A DNA stretch of 15,651 nt from Tannerella sp. (GCA_031289445.1 JAITPL010000130.1:1-15651); one strand, 5' to 3'; counted from the first letter of the stretch, positions 6,373 through 14,402 are shown. A program made the numbers and translations. The notes: generated by a model not told the origin, from the letters alone.

Positions 6373-7710
6373 TTACAGCAGGTCGGCGGCAAGTTCGGCA
6401 AGTTCGCTGCGTTCGCCCTTGACAAGGTTGATATGGGCGAAGATGGATTGCCCTTTCATCTTGTCAACCATATAGGCAAGTCCGTTGCTTTGCATATCGA
6501 GGTAAGGAGAATCAATCTGTTGTATATCACCGGTAAATATCATTTTAGTACCTTCGCCGGTGCGGGTAATGATAGTCTTTATCTCGTGAGGCGTGAGATT
6601 CTGCGCCTCATCTACTATACACAAAGTCTCGGCGAGGCTTCGACCGCGAATATACGCCAGCGCCTCGATGACGAGCTGGTTACTTTTCTGCATCTCGTCG
6701 ATATTGCGCGCTTCGAGGCTGTTAGCGCCAAACTGAGCCTTTATCACGTTGATGTTATCGAAAAGCGGCTGCATGTAAGGGCTAATCTTGTCTTTCTCGC
6801 TACCCGGCAGGAAACCTAAATCCTTGTTGGCCAGCGCCACTATCGGGCGGGCGAGCAGTATCTGCTTGTACTGTTTCGCCTGTTTCAGCGCCGAAGCGAG
6901 AGCTATCAAAGTCTTGCCTGTACCGGCTTTTCCGGTGATGCCTATCAGTTTGATATCGGGGTCGTTAAGAACTTCAAAAGCAAATTTCTGTTCCGTGTTA
7001 CGCGCCTGAATACCGTAGTTAGGCGTTCCCTTATCGACCCTGCGCACGCTCTCGGTAAAGGGATTGTATCGCACAAGCGCACTGTTGCGTTCGCTTTCAA
7101 CGATAAAGCAAGCGTTGGGATAGAGTTCGATTTGCGGACAGGCGGCGCGAAACTCGCTAATCGGTATGCCGTCGGTCTTGGCATAAATACTGTCTATCAA
7201 GACGCTTGAGACGCCGGCATAAGTCTCTTGCGAGCGCTCGAAGACATTGACGTCCCGCACCTTGTCGGTGTTGTAATCCTCGACAAATACGCCCAGCGAG
7301 CGGCCTTTCATCCGCATGTTGACGTCTTTGGTAACGAGCACGGTCTTAATATCGGGATACTGCTCGGCAACGGTTACGGCACACGACAGAATGCGGTTGT
7401 CGGGAATACGTTCGGGGAAAGATGCGGCCACACGATTGTGATACACGTCTCCGGTAACGACATACAGCGTCCCCTTGCCGTCGCCCAGCGAGGCGCCTTT
7501 GAGCGCGAAATCGTTGGACGTCAGGGCGTCCAGCTCGCGCACGAACTCGCGGGCGTTGTAGTTGATCTGCTCACTGCCTTTTTTAAACTTGTCAAGCTCC
7601 TCAAGAACGACTATCGGCAGATAAATATCGTTCTCCTGAAAGTAGGATAAACACTTGAAGTCATGCAAGATAACATTCGTATCAAGTACAAAATTTTTCT
7701 TTGTTCCCAT
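6373..7710 (-). CDS. PIN-domain PhoH family ATPase (PhoH2-like)
   Basis: This cytosolic protein fuses an N-terminal PIN nuclease to a C-terminal PhoH ATPase. Family members (PhoH2) couple RNA unwinding to RNA cleavage, so an RNA-processing or decay role is likely. The PIN domain (about 5-140) shows DTN (Asp10, Asn12) and Glu37-Glu38 in LEELDKFK. The ATPase has Walker A GKAGTGKT (260-267) and Walker B VDEAQNLTP (from 366), followed by TGDIQQID. The length, 445 residues, is normal for the fused form, and all key residues seen are intact. The ATG at 7710 is preceded by TACTTTTA, a near match to the phylum -7 box. The gene is divergent from folC and convergent with the antiporter. Its RNA target is unknown. 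Confidence 0.92.
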   Translation of the reverse strand: MGTKKNFVLDTNVILHDFKCLSYFQENDIYLPIVVLEELDKFKKGSEQINYNAREFVRELDALTSNDFALKGASLGDGKGTLYVVTGDVYHNRVAASFPERIPDNRILSCAVTVAEQYPDIKTVLVTKDVNMRMKGRSLGVFVEDYNTDKVRDVNVFERSQETYAGVSSVLIDSIYAKTDGIPISEFRAACPQIELYPNACFIVESERNSALVRYNPFTESVRRVDKGTPNYGIQARNTEQKFAFEVLNDPDIKLIGITGKAGTGKTLIALASALKQAKQYKQILLARPIVALANKDLGFLPGSEKDKISPYMQPLFDNINVIKAQFGANSLEARNIDEMQKSNQLVIEALAYIRGRSLAETLCIVDEAQNLTPHEIKTIITRTGEGTKMIFTGDIQQIDSPYLDMQSNGLAYMVDKMKGQSIFAHINLVKGERSELAELAADLL

Positions 7711-7735
7711 GTTGGTTTGTCATTAAATTCGGGGG

Positions 7736-7743
7736 TAAAAGTA
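7736..7743 (-). promoter_or_regulatory. Probable -7 element for the PIN-PhoH gene
   Basis: On the minus strand TACTTTTA is one base off TAnnTTTG and lies 25 bp before the ATG. It is followed by a C-run, as is common at Bacteroidota start sites. No -33 TTTG is seen at proper spacing. Confidence 0.45.
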
Positions 7744-7807
7744 CTGCTTTTTTTTCAATAAAAGCACAGATGAGAGGAAAAATTTTTCAACAGTTTTTTT
7801 GCGTTTG

Positions 7808-7832
7808 TATATAGTTGATTATCAATTATATA
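7808..7832. promoter_or_regulatory. 25-bp near-perfect palindrome, possible operator
   Basis: The 12-bp arms TATATAGTTGAT (7808-7819) and ATCAATTATATA (7821-7832) surround a single T with one mismatch (7814/7826). The palindrome lies between the divergent PIN-PhoH and folC genes, upstream of both probable promoters. The AT-rich context raises the chance of coincidence. Confidence 0.35.
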
Positions 7833-7887
7833 TGGTATTTTTAATATTTTTTATTGTTTTTTATTGTTATAATCGAATAAAAAGTAG

Positions 7888-7895
7888 TAATTTTA
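7888..7895 (+). promoter_or_regulatory. Possible -7 element for folC
   Basis: TAATTTTA differs by one base from TAnnTTTG. A TTG at 7864-7866 is 21 bp upstream, where a -33 element is expected. The element lies 58 bp before the folC ATG and would drive folC and the MFS gene. Confidence 0.4.
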
Positions 7896-7953
7896 CGAAC
7901 TTTTAAGAGCATCAATATATGGGAAAATGTTAATTTTTTACTAATTAAAACTG

Positions 7954-9261
7954 ATGAGTTACGAAGAGACAATAGAGTATCTTTACCGGCTGACGCCGGC
8001 ATTTCACAGGATTGGAGCGGACGCATATAAGCCCGGTCTTGAGCGGAGCATGAAGTTTGATGAGCTATGCAACACCCCTCACAAGCGGTACAAGAGTATC
8101 CACATAGCGGGGACAAACGGCAAGGGGTCGGTTGCTCATCTTTTAGCGGCTGTTTTGCAGTCGTGCGGTTATAAGGTGGGGTTATATACCTCGCCTCACC
8201 TGTTGGATTTCAGGGAGCGCATTCGCGTGAACGGACATCCGATCACAAGTCAATACGTTATTGATTTTGTCAACAAGTTTGCCAGATTTATCGAGCACAG
8301 TCAGCCTTCATTTTTTGAAGTTACGACCGCTTTGGCTCTCGACTATTTCAGGCACAAGAAAGTTGCGTACGCTGTCATAGAGACAGGGCTTGGAGGTCGG
8401 CTGGACAGCACGAATATCATTGCTCCCATAATGAGCATCATCACCAGCATCAGCCTCGAACACACGGATTTGCTTGGCGACACCGTCAGCAAGATAGCCA
8501 ACGAGAAAGCCGGCATCATCAAGCGCGGCGTGCCGGTCATCATAGGCGAAATGTCAGACCTCAACCTCACGGAGCAGTTTCGTGCGAAAGCGTTCGAGGT
8601 TTCGGCTCCGATAATATTTTCGACGTCCAAAGATAATCTTCTTGACGCGGAGATAAAGCGGGACAGTTCGTGGGTCTTCGAGACGGCCGATTTCGGGAAT
8701 TTAACCTGCGACCTGCGCGGGCTGTCACAGAAATTCAATGTGCAGACCGTTCTGACGGCGATTCAGGTCTTACTCAAATCCGGCTTGCAGTTACGTCTCG
8801 CCTCCGTCAGGAAGGCATTCACAAACGTGTCCCGGCTAACAGGCTTGATGGGTCGATGGCAGGAAATAAACTCCAAGCCCAAGATAGTATGCGACATTGC
8901 CCACAATCCCGGCGCATGGAATGTAAACATGCGTCAACTGTTCTTCGAGGCCTCGCATCACGAGAAAATACACATCGTACTCGGATTCTCGAAGGACAAA
9001 GACGTTGACCGGATACTGTACACTTTGCCCAAGAACGCCGTCTATTACTTCACTCAGGCCGAAACCGAAAGGGCTATGCCGGCCACGGAACTTGCCGAAA
9101 AAGGTAGTGAATACCATCTTAAAGGGCAGGCATTTGACAGTGTCATAGACGCCGTCAACGACGCCACAATGAGCGCTACGGACAATGATTTCATACTTAT
9201 CAGCGGCAGCGCTTTCGTCGTGGCCGAGGCGCTCAAACTCTTTCCAAACGCAATATTATAA
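7954..9261 (+). CDS. folC: Bifunctional folylpolyglutamate synthase / dihydrofolate synthase
   Basis: This cytosolic Mur-ligase-family enzyme joins L-glutamate to dihydropteroate and then to reduced folates, using ATP. It shows HIAGTNGKGS (P-loop, 50-59), TSPHLLDFRERI, the ETGLGGRLDSTN signature (143-154), SLEHTDLLG with NEKAGIIK, and the C-terminal Mur-ligase motif CDIAHNPGAW (313-322). Length 435 is typical and no key motif is missing. The ATG at 7954 is the first plausible start; no Shine-Dalgarno precedes it. An MFS transporter gene starts 21 bp after its stop on the same strand, so the two are probably co-transcribed. The name folC is secure at family level. Whether both activities are present cannot be seen from the sequence. 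Confidence 0.95.
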   Translation: MSYEETIEYLYRLTPAFHRIGADAYKPGLERSMKFDELCNTPHKRYKSIHIAGTNGKGSVAHLLAAVLQSCGYKVGLYTSPHLLDFRERIRVNGHPITSQYVIDFVNKFARFIEHSQPSFFEVTTALALDYFRHKKVAYAVIETGLGGRLDSTNIIAPIMSIITSISLEHTDLLGDTVSKIANEKAGIIKRGVPVIIGEMSDLNLTEQFRAKAFEVSAPIIFSTSKDNLLDAEIKRDSSWVFETADFGNLTCDLRGLSQKFNVQTVLTAIQVLLKSGLQLRLASVRKAFTNVSRLTGLMGRWQEINSKPKIVCDIAHNPGAWNVNMRQLFFEASHHEKIHIVLGFSKDKDVDRILYTLPKNAVYYFTQAETERAMPATELAEKGSEYHLKGQAFDSVIDAVNDATMSATDNDFILISGSAFVVAEALKLFPNAIL

Positions 9262-9282
9262 ACAATTTAAATACAATTTAGA

Positions 9283-10824
9283 ATGAAGACTTTAAAAGAC
9301 TCTGTTACAATGCGCTGGCTAATGCTGGTTTTGCTAAGCGGACTGACGTTCGCTACTTATTGGGCGCAAGATTTCATGGGAGGTATAAAAGACATCCTTA
9401 TGAACGAATACGGATTTACCAGCGAGAATTTCGGACGTGTAGTAGGAATGACTACGTGGACGAATATGATAGGAATGATCATCGTCGGCGGCATCATACT
9501 CGACAAGTGGGGAATCCGCATTGCCGGCTTGATTTTCGGCGCCCTGGCCGCACTGGGAGCGACTGTCGTCTTCCTTGCATCCATCGGACTGTTCGGAGAA
9601 GATTCGGGCACCCGGCTGTTGATGATGGGTATAGGGCGCATGTTGTTCGGCTCGGGACTCGAAGTAGTGTGCGTAGTAGCCACCCGTACCATTGTAAAAT
9701 GGTTTAAGGGCTACGAGATGGCGCTGGCGATGGGTCTCAACATCGGATTCGGACGTTTGGGAACGGCATTGGGAATAGCCATTTCGCCGGACATAGCATT
9801 CGGCTCCACCGTATCGGCTTCTTTCGGCTTCGCCGCATCGCTGATTGGACTTGCGCTCATTATGTTTGTCGTCTATCTGTTTTTTGATGTAAGAATCGAC
9901 AAGCAGCTGGCCGCCGACAAGCCGCCGACAGAAAAGGACGACTTTAAGTTTGCCGACTTTCTCAATCTCATAAAAGACAAGTCTTTCATTTACATAACGC
10001 TTTTGTGCGTGGCTTTCTACGCGGCGTACTTTCCGTTCATACAGTATGCGCCCGACATGTTAGTCAACAAATTCGGATTCTCTTCCGAGCTGCCGGCCAA
10101 CGCACCTGTAGTCATGGCGAGCAACCCTGCGCTGGGTAATGCCTTGATATTTGTAGGGCTGTTCCTGTTTGTGATTTTCTTCTCGGTTGTGCCGTCGAAT
10201 CTTAAAACCGCGATACAGCGGCTCGTTGTACGATTAGCCGTTCTTGCCGGTTTTGTGTTCTATATTTATCATTTTCGAGAGCTGTTTGGCGTCTGGTTGC
10301 ATAACGGCCCCAAGACGGCTGCGCTTATTCCTTTAGGGACAATTGTGTTTACCCCTGTTTTCGGCGCTATTATCGACAAGAAAAACCGTGCGGCTACCTT
10401 GATGATTATAGGCTCGTTTCTACTGATTTTGGCGCATCTCTCGCTCTCGGTACTCAATAACGTAACGCTTGCCTACGTGGGATTGTTTTCGCTGGGCATT
10501 GCTTTCAGTCTGGTTCCTGCGGCCATGTGGCCTTCGGTGGCTAAAATCGTTCCCGAAAACCGTTTAGGTACGGCCTACTCAACCATGTTCACAGTTCAAA
10601 ACTGGGGCTTGGGCATATTTTACTGGGGGATAGGCTGGCTGCTCGACGTTGTGAACAGAAGCAAACTCGATGCTATTGAAAGAGGAGAAGCCGTTTACGA
10701 CTATACCGTCCCTGTGTTGGTGCTGGTTGCATGTGGAGTAGTTTCCATCTTTTTGGCCTTCAAGCTCAAGCAAGCAGACCGCAAAGCCGGTTATGGCCTC
10801 GAAGAGCCGCCCGCAAAGCACTAA
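9283..10824 (+). CDS. Major facilitator superfamily transporter
   Basis: This is a 12-helix inner-membrane secondary transporter of 513 residues. The first helix (about 11-30) is followed by a motif-A-like loop, GGIILDKWGIR (69-79), between helices 2 and 3. A hydrophilic central loop (about 200-225) separates the two six-helix halves. A second motif-A-like segment, GAIIDKKNRAAT, begins the second half, and the C-terminus is short, charged and cytosolic. The overall pattern resembles Bacteroidota MFS proteins often labelled nitrate/nitrite-type or MFSD1-like, but nothing identifies the substrate. It lies 21 bp downstream of folC and likely shares its transcript, so a folate- or pterin-related substrate is possible but only an inference. 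A hairpin begins 20 bp after its stop. Confidence 0.85.
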   Translation: MKTLKDSVTMRWLMLVLLSGLTFATYWAQDFMGGIKDILMNEYGFTSENFGRVVGMTTWTNMIGMIIVGGIILDKWGIRIAGLIFGALAALGATVVFLASIGLFGEDSGTRLLMMGIGRMLFGSGLEVVCVVATRTIVKWFKGYEMALAMGLNIGFGRLGTALGIAISPDIAFGSTVSASFGFAASLIGLALIMFVVYLFFDVRIDKQLAADKPPTEKDDFKFADFLNLIKDKSFIYITLLCVAFYAAYFPFIQYAPDMLVNKFGFSSELPANAPVVMASNPALGNALIFVGLFLFVIFFSVVPSNLKTAIQRLVVRLAVLAGFVFYIYHFRELFGVWLHNGPKTAALIPLGTIVFTPVFGAIIDKKNRAATLMIIGSFLLILAHLSLSVLNNVTLAYVGLFSLGIAFSLVPAAMWPSVAKIVPENRLGTAYSTMFTVQNWGLGIFYWGIGWLLDVVNRSKLDAIERGEAVYDYTVPVLVLVACGVVSIFLAFKLKQADRKAGYGLEEPPAKH

Positions 10825-10834
10825 GCTCTACCGC

Positions 10835-10873
10835 AAAAAAAAAGTAAATGCTACCGAAATCGGTAGCATTTAC
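10835..10873 (-). terminator. Strong intrinsic terminator on the minus strand
   Basis: Perfect 14-bp arms, GTAAATGCTACCGA (10844-10857) and its complement (10860-10873), enclose a 2-nt centre. On the minus strand the stem is followed at once by nine T (10843-10835), giving a textbook terminator for transcripts from the GT2 side. On the plus strand there is only a T-poor tail, though the stem may also protect the MFS mRNA end. Confidence 0.85.
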
Positions 10874-11030
10874 CCAATTGCGATATTTTTGAAATCTTAC
10901 ACGTTTCACAACGAGCATACTTCCACGGGTGTATATAAATTTTATTCTCAAACTCTTATATAATATGCCTTACTATCAACGATTTAATACATTTCTTTTA
11001 TAAAGATTTGCAATCATTTAATGCGTAACG
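10835..11030 (-). ncRNA. Candidate small RNA (or long GT2 3' UTR)
   Basis: The minus strand has TAAATTTG (11044-11037), an exact -7 match, and a strong terminator about 200 nt further on. The segment between holds no believable ORF: the only open frame of note runs through the terminator hairpin into the MFS gene. This would fit a free RNA of about 195 nt. No -33 TTTG is present at 19-21 bp, and I recognise no known RNA family. The alternative is a long 3' UTR of the GT2 transcript, whose stop is at 11094. Confidence 0.3.
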
Positions 11031-11093
11031 GCGCTGCAAATTTAATACTTTTTTTCAAGTAAATAACGAGGAATAGTGTTAAATAATCTTTAT

Positions 11094-12020
11094 TTAGCGA
11101 ATTTCGTCTATAATATACTCCGGACGATCCTTAATTTCGTCAAAAAGTATGCCTATGTATTGCCCAAGCACTCCAATCGTAAGTAGTTGAATACCACCGA
11201 AAAAGACCATGATTGTGATGATGGAAGTCCAACCGGTCTCGGCATTGCTGAAGCCGTAAATTTTTCCGAGCGTTGACCAGGCAGCAAGAATGATAGCTAC
11301 TATTACGGCTAAAAAACCAAGTCCGGTGGCGAGCAACAGAGGTTTTCGCGAAAAGTAAAGCAGCGCCGTAGCGCCGAAGCTCAGCATCTTGCTAAGGGGA
11401 AACTTGGTTTCGCCGGCTAATCGAGCCTTGCGTTCATAGATGAACGGAACCTGCCGGAAGCCTATCCAGCTTATCAGCCCCCGAATATACTTATAATGTT
11501 CGCGCAAGCGGCAGAACTCGTTCATCACCTTACGGTCGATAAGGCGGAAATCACCTGTATCGAGAGGAAACTTCACCTCGCTCATGCTGTTAATCAGCCG
11601 ATAGAACATTTTAGCGGTCGAGCGCTTGAAGAAACTCTCTTTGTCGCGCGAGCGCCGGACGCAATAGACCACGTTAGCCTGTTCGGCTTCGCGCATCTCA
11701 AGTATTTGCGGGATAAGTTCGGGCGGGTCTTGCATGTCGGCGTCCATAATTATGGCATAATCGGCGTCGCATTTACGGATACCTGCCGAGACGGCGGGCT
11801 GATGACCGAAATTACGCGAGAAATGCACGACGCGCACACGCGGGTCGCCATCGGCTATCTTATTGAGAATCAAGCGAGTGGCGTCAGTACTGCCATCGTT
11901 GATATAGATTATCTCCGTATCGAGCGAAAGCGTGTCGAGTACGGATATTGTGCGCCGATACGATTCCTGTATGACGGCTTCTTCATTGTAGCAGGGTATT
12001 ATAATCGACAGTTTAGACAT
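11094..12020 (-). CDS. GT2 family glycosyltransferase, DPM1/GtrB-like
   Basis: The protein probably transfers a sugar from a nucleotide donor to a polyprenyl phosphate at the inner face of the membrane, feeding surface glycan assembly. The GT-A domain shows IIIPCYNEE (6-14), NDGSTD (41-46), the metal-binding DAD (93-95) within DADMQDPPE, GDFRLIDRKV (156-165), and ERKARLAGETKF (196-207), which matches the GtrB/DPM1 acceptor-side motif. Two C-terminal membrane helices follow (about 226-247 and 265-290), as in bacterial GtrB-type enzymes. Length 308 is typical. The ATG at 12020 comes 18 bp after the stop of the upstream unknown gene, so they are likely one operon. The donor sugar is unknown, and no other glycan genes lie in view. 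Confidence 0.9.
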   Translation of the reverse strand: MSKLSIIIPCYNEEAVIQESYRRTISVLDTLSLDTEIIYINDGSTDATRLILNKIADGDPRVRVVHFSRNFGHQPAVSAGIRKCDADYAIIMDADMQDPPELIPQILEMREAEQANVVYCVRRSRDKESFFKRSTAKMFYRLINSMSEVKFPLDTGDFRLIDRKVMNEFCRLREHYKYIRGLISWIGFRQVPFIYERKARLAGETKFPLSKMLSFGATALLYFSRKPLLLATGLGFLAVIVAIILAAWSTLGKIYGFSNAETGWTSIITIMVFFGGIQLLTIGVLGQYIGILFDEIKDRPEYIIDEIR

Positions 12021-12038
12021 TCTGGTACGTAAATTTAT

Positions 12039-12764
12039 TTATGAAGAATGATTTGCCAGGTCGTGTTCGTAGCTCTCAACCAGCCGACTTATCTCATCGA
12101 CGCTGAGTTCTTTCACATTGGTAACGGTCAAGAGGCTTGACAGAAAGTCGCCGTACTGATTACACTCGTTCAAGACCCTTTCGAGGATGTATTTCAGGTT
12201 GGCCGACATGGGGATCAGGCAGACCATAGCTACATACTTGTCGCCTACGGTAAGTTTTTCGACCTCGCACCCCGATTGCGGCAGCATGAAATTAAACTCT
12301 TTCGCGATGATTTCTTTCTGGTAATCGAGAAACGCCAAACATTTCTCCGACATTACCAACACGTAGAAGCGCAGTTTGTCGTCCTTACCTCCCATACCGG
12401 TAGATATATACACGTGTTTCTCGCCCGAAAGTTCTGTTTCGAGAGCTATACGGCTTTCAGTCAGCGCCATATACGACCAGTTGGCAAGCCCCTGGTCGGG
12501 GTGGTCGGCGTAATTTTCGAGCAGTCGGTAGGCGCGTACAGTCTTAGCTGCACCCAGAATAGCTATCAGCTTCTTCTTGCGCTCCGACGAGCAATCATCG
12601 GCATTCAACTGCGAACCGAACTTTTCATAGTCGGCGTCTGTGAGGGTGATGTCCTTTTTCACCCTGTCGGCAAACTTGAAATACTCCATCTGCTCGTCCA
12701 CAGGCACACTATGCTCAATGATATGAAAACGCCCGTCAAGATTTTGAAATTGGTCCAAAAACAT
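12039..12764 (-). CDS. Conserved-looking protein of unknown function
   Basis: I do not recognise this 241-residue protein. It has no signal peptide or membrane segment and is probably cytosolic. It is acidic and mostly helical to judge by composition, with a Leu/Ala-rich stretch near 65-95 (KKLIAILGAAKTVRAYRLLE), which could be a HEAT-like helical repeat. A more beta-like section with VYISTGMGGKDDKLRFYVLV follows, then a helical C-terminus ending in DEISRLVESYEHDLANHSS. The ATG at 12764 is chosen; an in-frame TTG at 12770 would add two residues. An exact TATCTTTG box lies 47 bp upstream. It is the first gene of a pair with the GT2 gene, which suggests, without proof, a role linked to that enzyme. 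Confidence 0.75.
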   Translation of the reverse strand: MFLDQFQNLDGRFHIIEHSVPVDEQMEYFKFADRVKKDITLTDADYEKFGSQLNADDCSSERKKKLIAILGAAKTVRAYRLLENYADHPDQGLANWSYMALTESRIALETELSGEKHVYISTGMGGKDDKLRFYVLVMSEKCLAFLDYQKEIIAKEFNFMLPQSGCEVEKLTVGDKYVAMVCLIPMSANLKYILERVLNECNQYGDFLSSLLTVTNVKELSVDEISRLVESYEHDLANHSS

Positions 12765-12810
12765 ATTCAAGACTATTTACTTTTTATTATTATAGCGTCA
12801 TAAGACGAGG

Positions 12811-12818
12811 CAAAGATA
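12811..12818 (-). promoter_or_regulatory. Probable -7 element for the unknown protein / GT2 operon
   Basis: On the minus strand TATCTTTG matches TAnnTTTG exactly and is followed by GCC. It lies 47 bp before the ATG at 12764. No convincing -33 TTTG is present. Confidence 0.6.
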
Positions 12819-12861
12819 CATTATTTTTATTACATGAAGCCATTCTTGAAAAAAAAAGTTA

Positions 12862-12869
12862 TATCTTCG
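12862..12869 (+). promoter_or_regulatory. Possible -7 element for the symporter gene
   Basis: TATCTTCG differs from TAnnTTTG by one base and is followed by CGG. It lies 44 bp before the symporter ATG and is divergent from the minus-strand promoter 43 bp away. No well-spaced -33 box is visible. Confidence 0.45.
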
Positions 12870-12872
12870 CGG

Positions 12873-12912
12873 TCTCATTCTTGAACATCGAATCTCATTT
12901 TTGAACATCGAA
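12873..12912 (+). repeat. 20-bp tandem duplication in the symporter leader
   Basis: TCTCATTCTTGAACATCGAA (12873-12892) is repeated at once at 12893-12912 with a single C-to-T difference. The second copy ends one base before the symporter ATG. It lies in the probable 5' UTR and includes the usual ribosome-binding zone, but neither copy contains a Shine-Dalgarno. Confidence 0.85.
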
Positions 12913-12913
12913 C

Positions 12914-14359
12914 ATGAACGGATATATCATACTGACAGTAATAATACTGTATTTTCTTTTGCTGCTCTGCGTCGCATGGCTGACCGGTCGCAAGCACACG
13001 AACAACGAGGCTTTCTTTCTCGGAAACCGCCGTTCGCCCTGGTACATCGTGGCTATCGGCATGATTGGCTCGTCGCTTTCGGGCGTATCGTTCGTCTCCG
13101 TACCCGGCTGGGTAGGCGCTACCGATATGACATACATGCAGATGGTTTTCGGTTTCTTCTTCGGATACGTTGTGATTGCCACGGTCTTGTTACCTTTATA
13201 TTACAAACTCAACCTGACCTCCATCTACGAATATCTCGAAAGACGCATCGGACATAGCGCCTACAAGACCGGAGCTTCATTTTTTCTGCTGTCCAAGATG
13301 CTCGGCGCAGCTGCCCGCCTGTATCTCGTCGTGCTGATACTTCAAACCTACGTCTTCGACCGCTGGCAGATACCTTTTGCCGTTACCGTAGCGGCAAGCA
13401 CGCTGCTCGTCTGGCTCTATACCTACCGTAGCGGCATACGCACGATAATATGGACCGACACCCTGCAAGCGCTATGCCTCATAGCCATGCTGATTGTTAT
13501 CATCTGGCAGGTGAAAACAAAGATGGAACTTGACTTTGGTGGCATGTTGCGAACTATTGCCGACAGTCCGCATTTCCGTATTTTAGAGCTGGATAACTGG
13601 GGCAGCAAGCAACACTTTGTAAAACAGTTTCTTAGCGGCGTTTTCGTACCGATAGTGATGACCGGTCTTGACCAGGATATGATGCAAAAAAACCTCACTT
13701 GCCGCAACCTCCGCGACGCTCAAAAAAACATGTATGTCTATGGACTAGCCTTTGCGCCCATCAACTTTCTGTTTCTCTGTCTCGGTATCATGATGCTTGC
13801 GCTGGCAGCTTACTTAGGCGTCGCCCTGCCCTCTTCGGGCGACGATATCCTGCCTCTGTTCTGCTCTTCAGGCTTGTTAGGCTCATCCGTAATCGTATTC
13901 TTCACCGTTGGCATCATCGCCGCCGCCTTCAGTAGCGCCGATTCGGCTCTGGCAGCGCTCACCACCTCATTCTGCATAGACATTCTCGGCGTCAAAAACC
14001 TCGAAGCCACGCACGCCAAACGCACACGACTGCGCGTACATCTCGCCGTATCCGTTCTTTTCGCCTTTATCATACTGCTGTTCAGAGCTTTAAATGACCG
14101 TAGCGTAATAGACGCCATCTACACCATCGCCTCATATACTTATGGCCCGCTGCTCGGACTGTTTGTCTTCGGACTCTTCACCCGCTTCAAAGTGCGCGAC
14201 CGCGCCGTACCTTTCATTTGCATCGTCTCGCCTGTAGCCTGTTTCTGTCTGGATTTTATTTGCTCACGATATACATCTTACCGCTTCGGCTACGAACTGC
14301 TGATAATCAACGGTTTGCTAACTTTTGTCGGACTGTTTGCGATGAAATTCAAAAAATAA
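12914..14359 (+). CDS. Sodium:solute symporter (SSS family)
   Basis: This inner-membrane Na+-coupled uptake protein has 481 residues and about 13 hydrophobic segments. It shows the family start pattern (TGRKHTNNEAFFLGNRRSPW, then GMIGSSLSGVSFVSVPGW), a WTDTLQALCLI segment, GLDQDMMQKNLTCRN in the middle, and the Na2-site helix AAAFSSADSALAALTTSF with Ser340-Ser341 and Asp343-Ser344. The length is usual for the family. The ATG at 12914 starts directly with the first helix. The gene stands alone, divergent from the unknown/GT2 pair and only 11 bp upstream of the rplU promoter; no terminator lies between. The substrate (sugar, sialic acid, organic acid or vitamin) cannot be read from this sequence. 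Confidence 0.9.
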   Translation: MNGYIILTVIILYFLLLLCVAWLTGRKHTNNEAFFLGNRRSPWYIVAIGMIGSSLSGVSFVSVPGWVGATDMTYMQMVFGFFFGYVVIATVLLPLYYKLNLTSIYEYLERRIGHSAYKTGASFFLLSKMLGAAARLYLVVLILQTYVFDRWQIPFAVTVAASTLLVWLYTYRSGIRTIIWTDTLQALCLIAMLIVIIWQVKTKMELDFGGMLRTIADSPHFRILELDNWGSKQHFVKQFLSGVFVPIVMTGLDQDMMQKNLTCRNLRDAQKNMYVYGLAFAPINFLFLCLGIMMLALAAYLGVALPSSGDDILPLFCSSGLLGSSVIVFFTVGIIAAAFSSADSALAALTTSFCIDILGVKNLEATHAKRTRLRVHLAVSVLFAFIILLFRALNDRSVIDAIYTIASYTYGPLLGLFVFGLFTRFKVRDRAVPFICIVSPVACFCLDFICSRYTSYRFGYELLIINGLLTFVGLFAMKFKK

Positions 14360-14370
14360 TTGCAAAAAAA

Positions 14371-14402
14371 TTTGGTAGATAAAAAAATAAACCCTACCTT
14401 TG
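14371..14402 (+). promoter_or_regulatory. Complete Bacteroidota promoter of rplU-rpmA
   Basis: TTTG (14371-14374) and TACCTTTG (14395-14402) are separated by exactly 20 bp, matching the phylum -33/-7 consensus (TTTG, 19-21 bp, TAnnTTTG). Transcription should start near 14409, giving a leader of about 77 nt before rplU. The -33 box begins 11 bp after the symporter stop. Confidence 0.85.

Noticed and set aside
10766..10951. Minus-strand open frame of 61 codons after the MFS gene
   Set aside because: It runs through the strong terminator hairpin and into the antisense of the MFS gene, so it cannot be a normal coding region.
12039..12770. TTG at 12770 as the start of the unknown protein
   Set aside because: An ATG two codons downstream (12764) is a better start and there is no Shine-Dalgarno to favour the TTG.
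12901..13257. Plus-strand open frame overlapping the symporter start in another frame
   Set aside because: Its translation is rich in Arg and His without domain pattern, and the symporter frame shows clear SSS motifs from its first helix.
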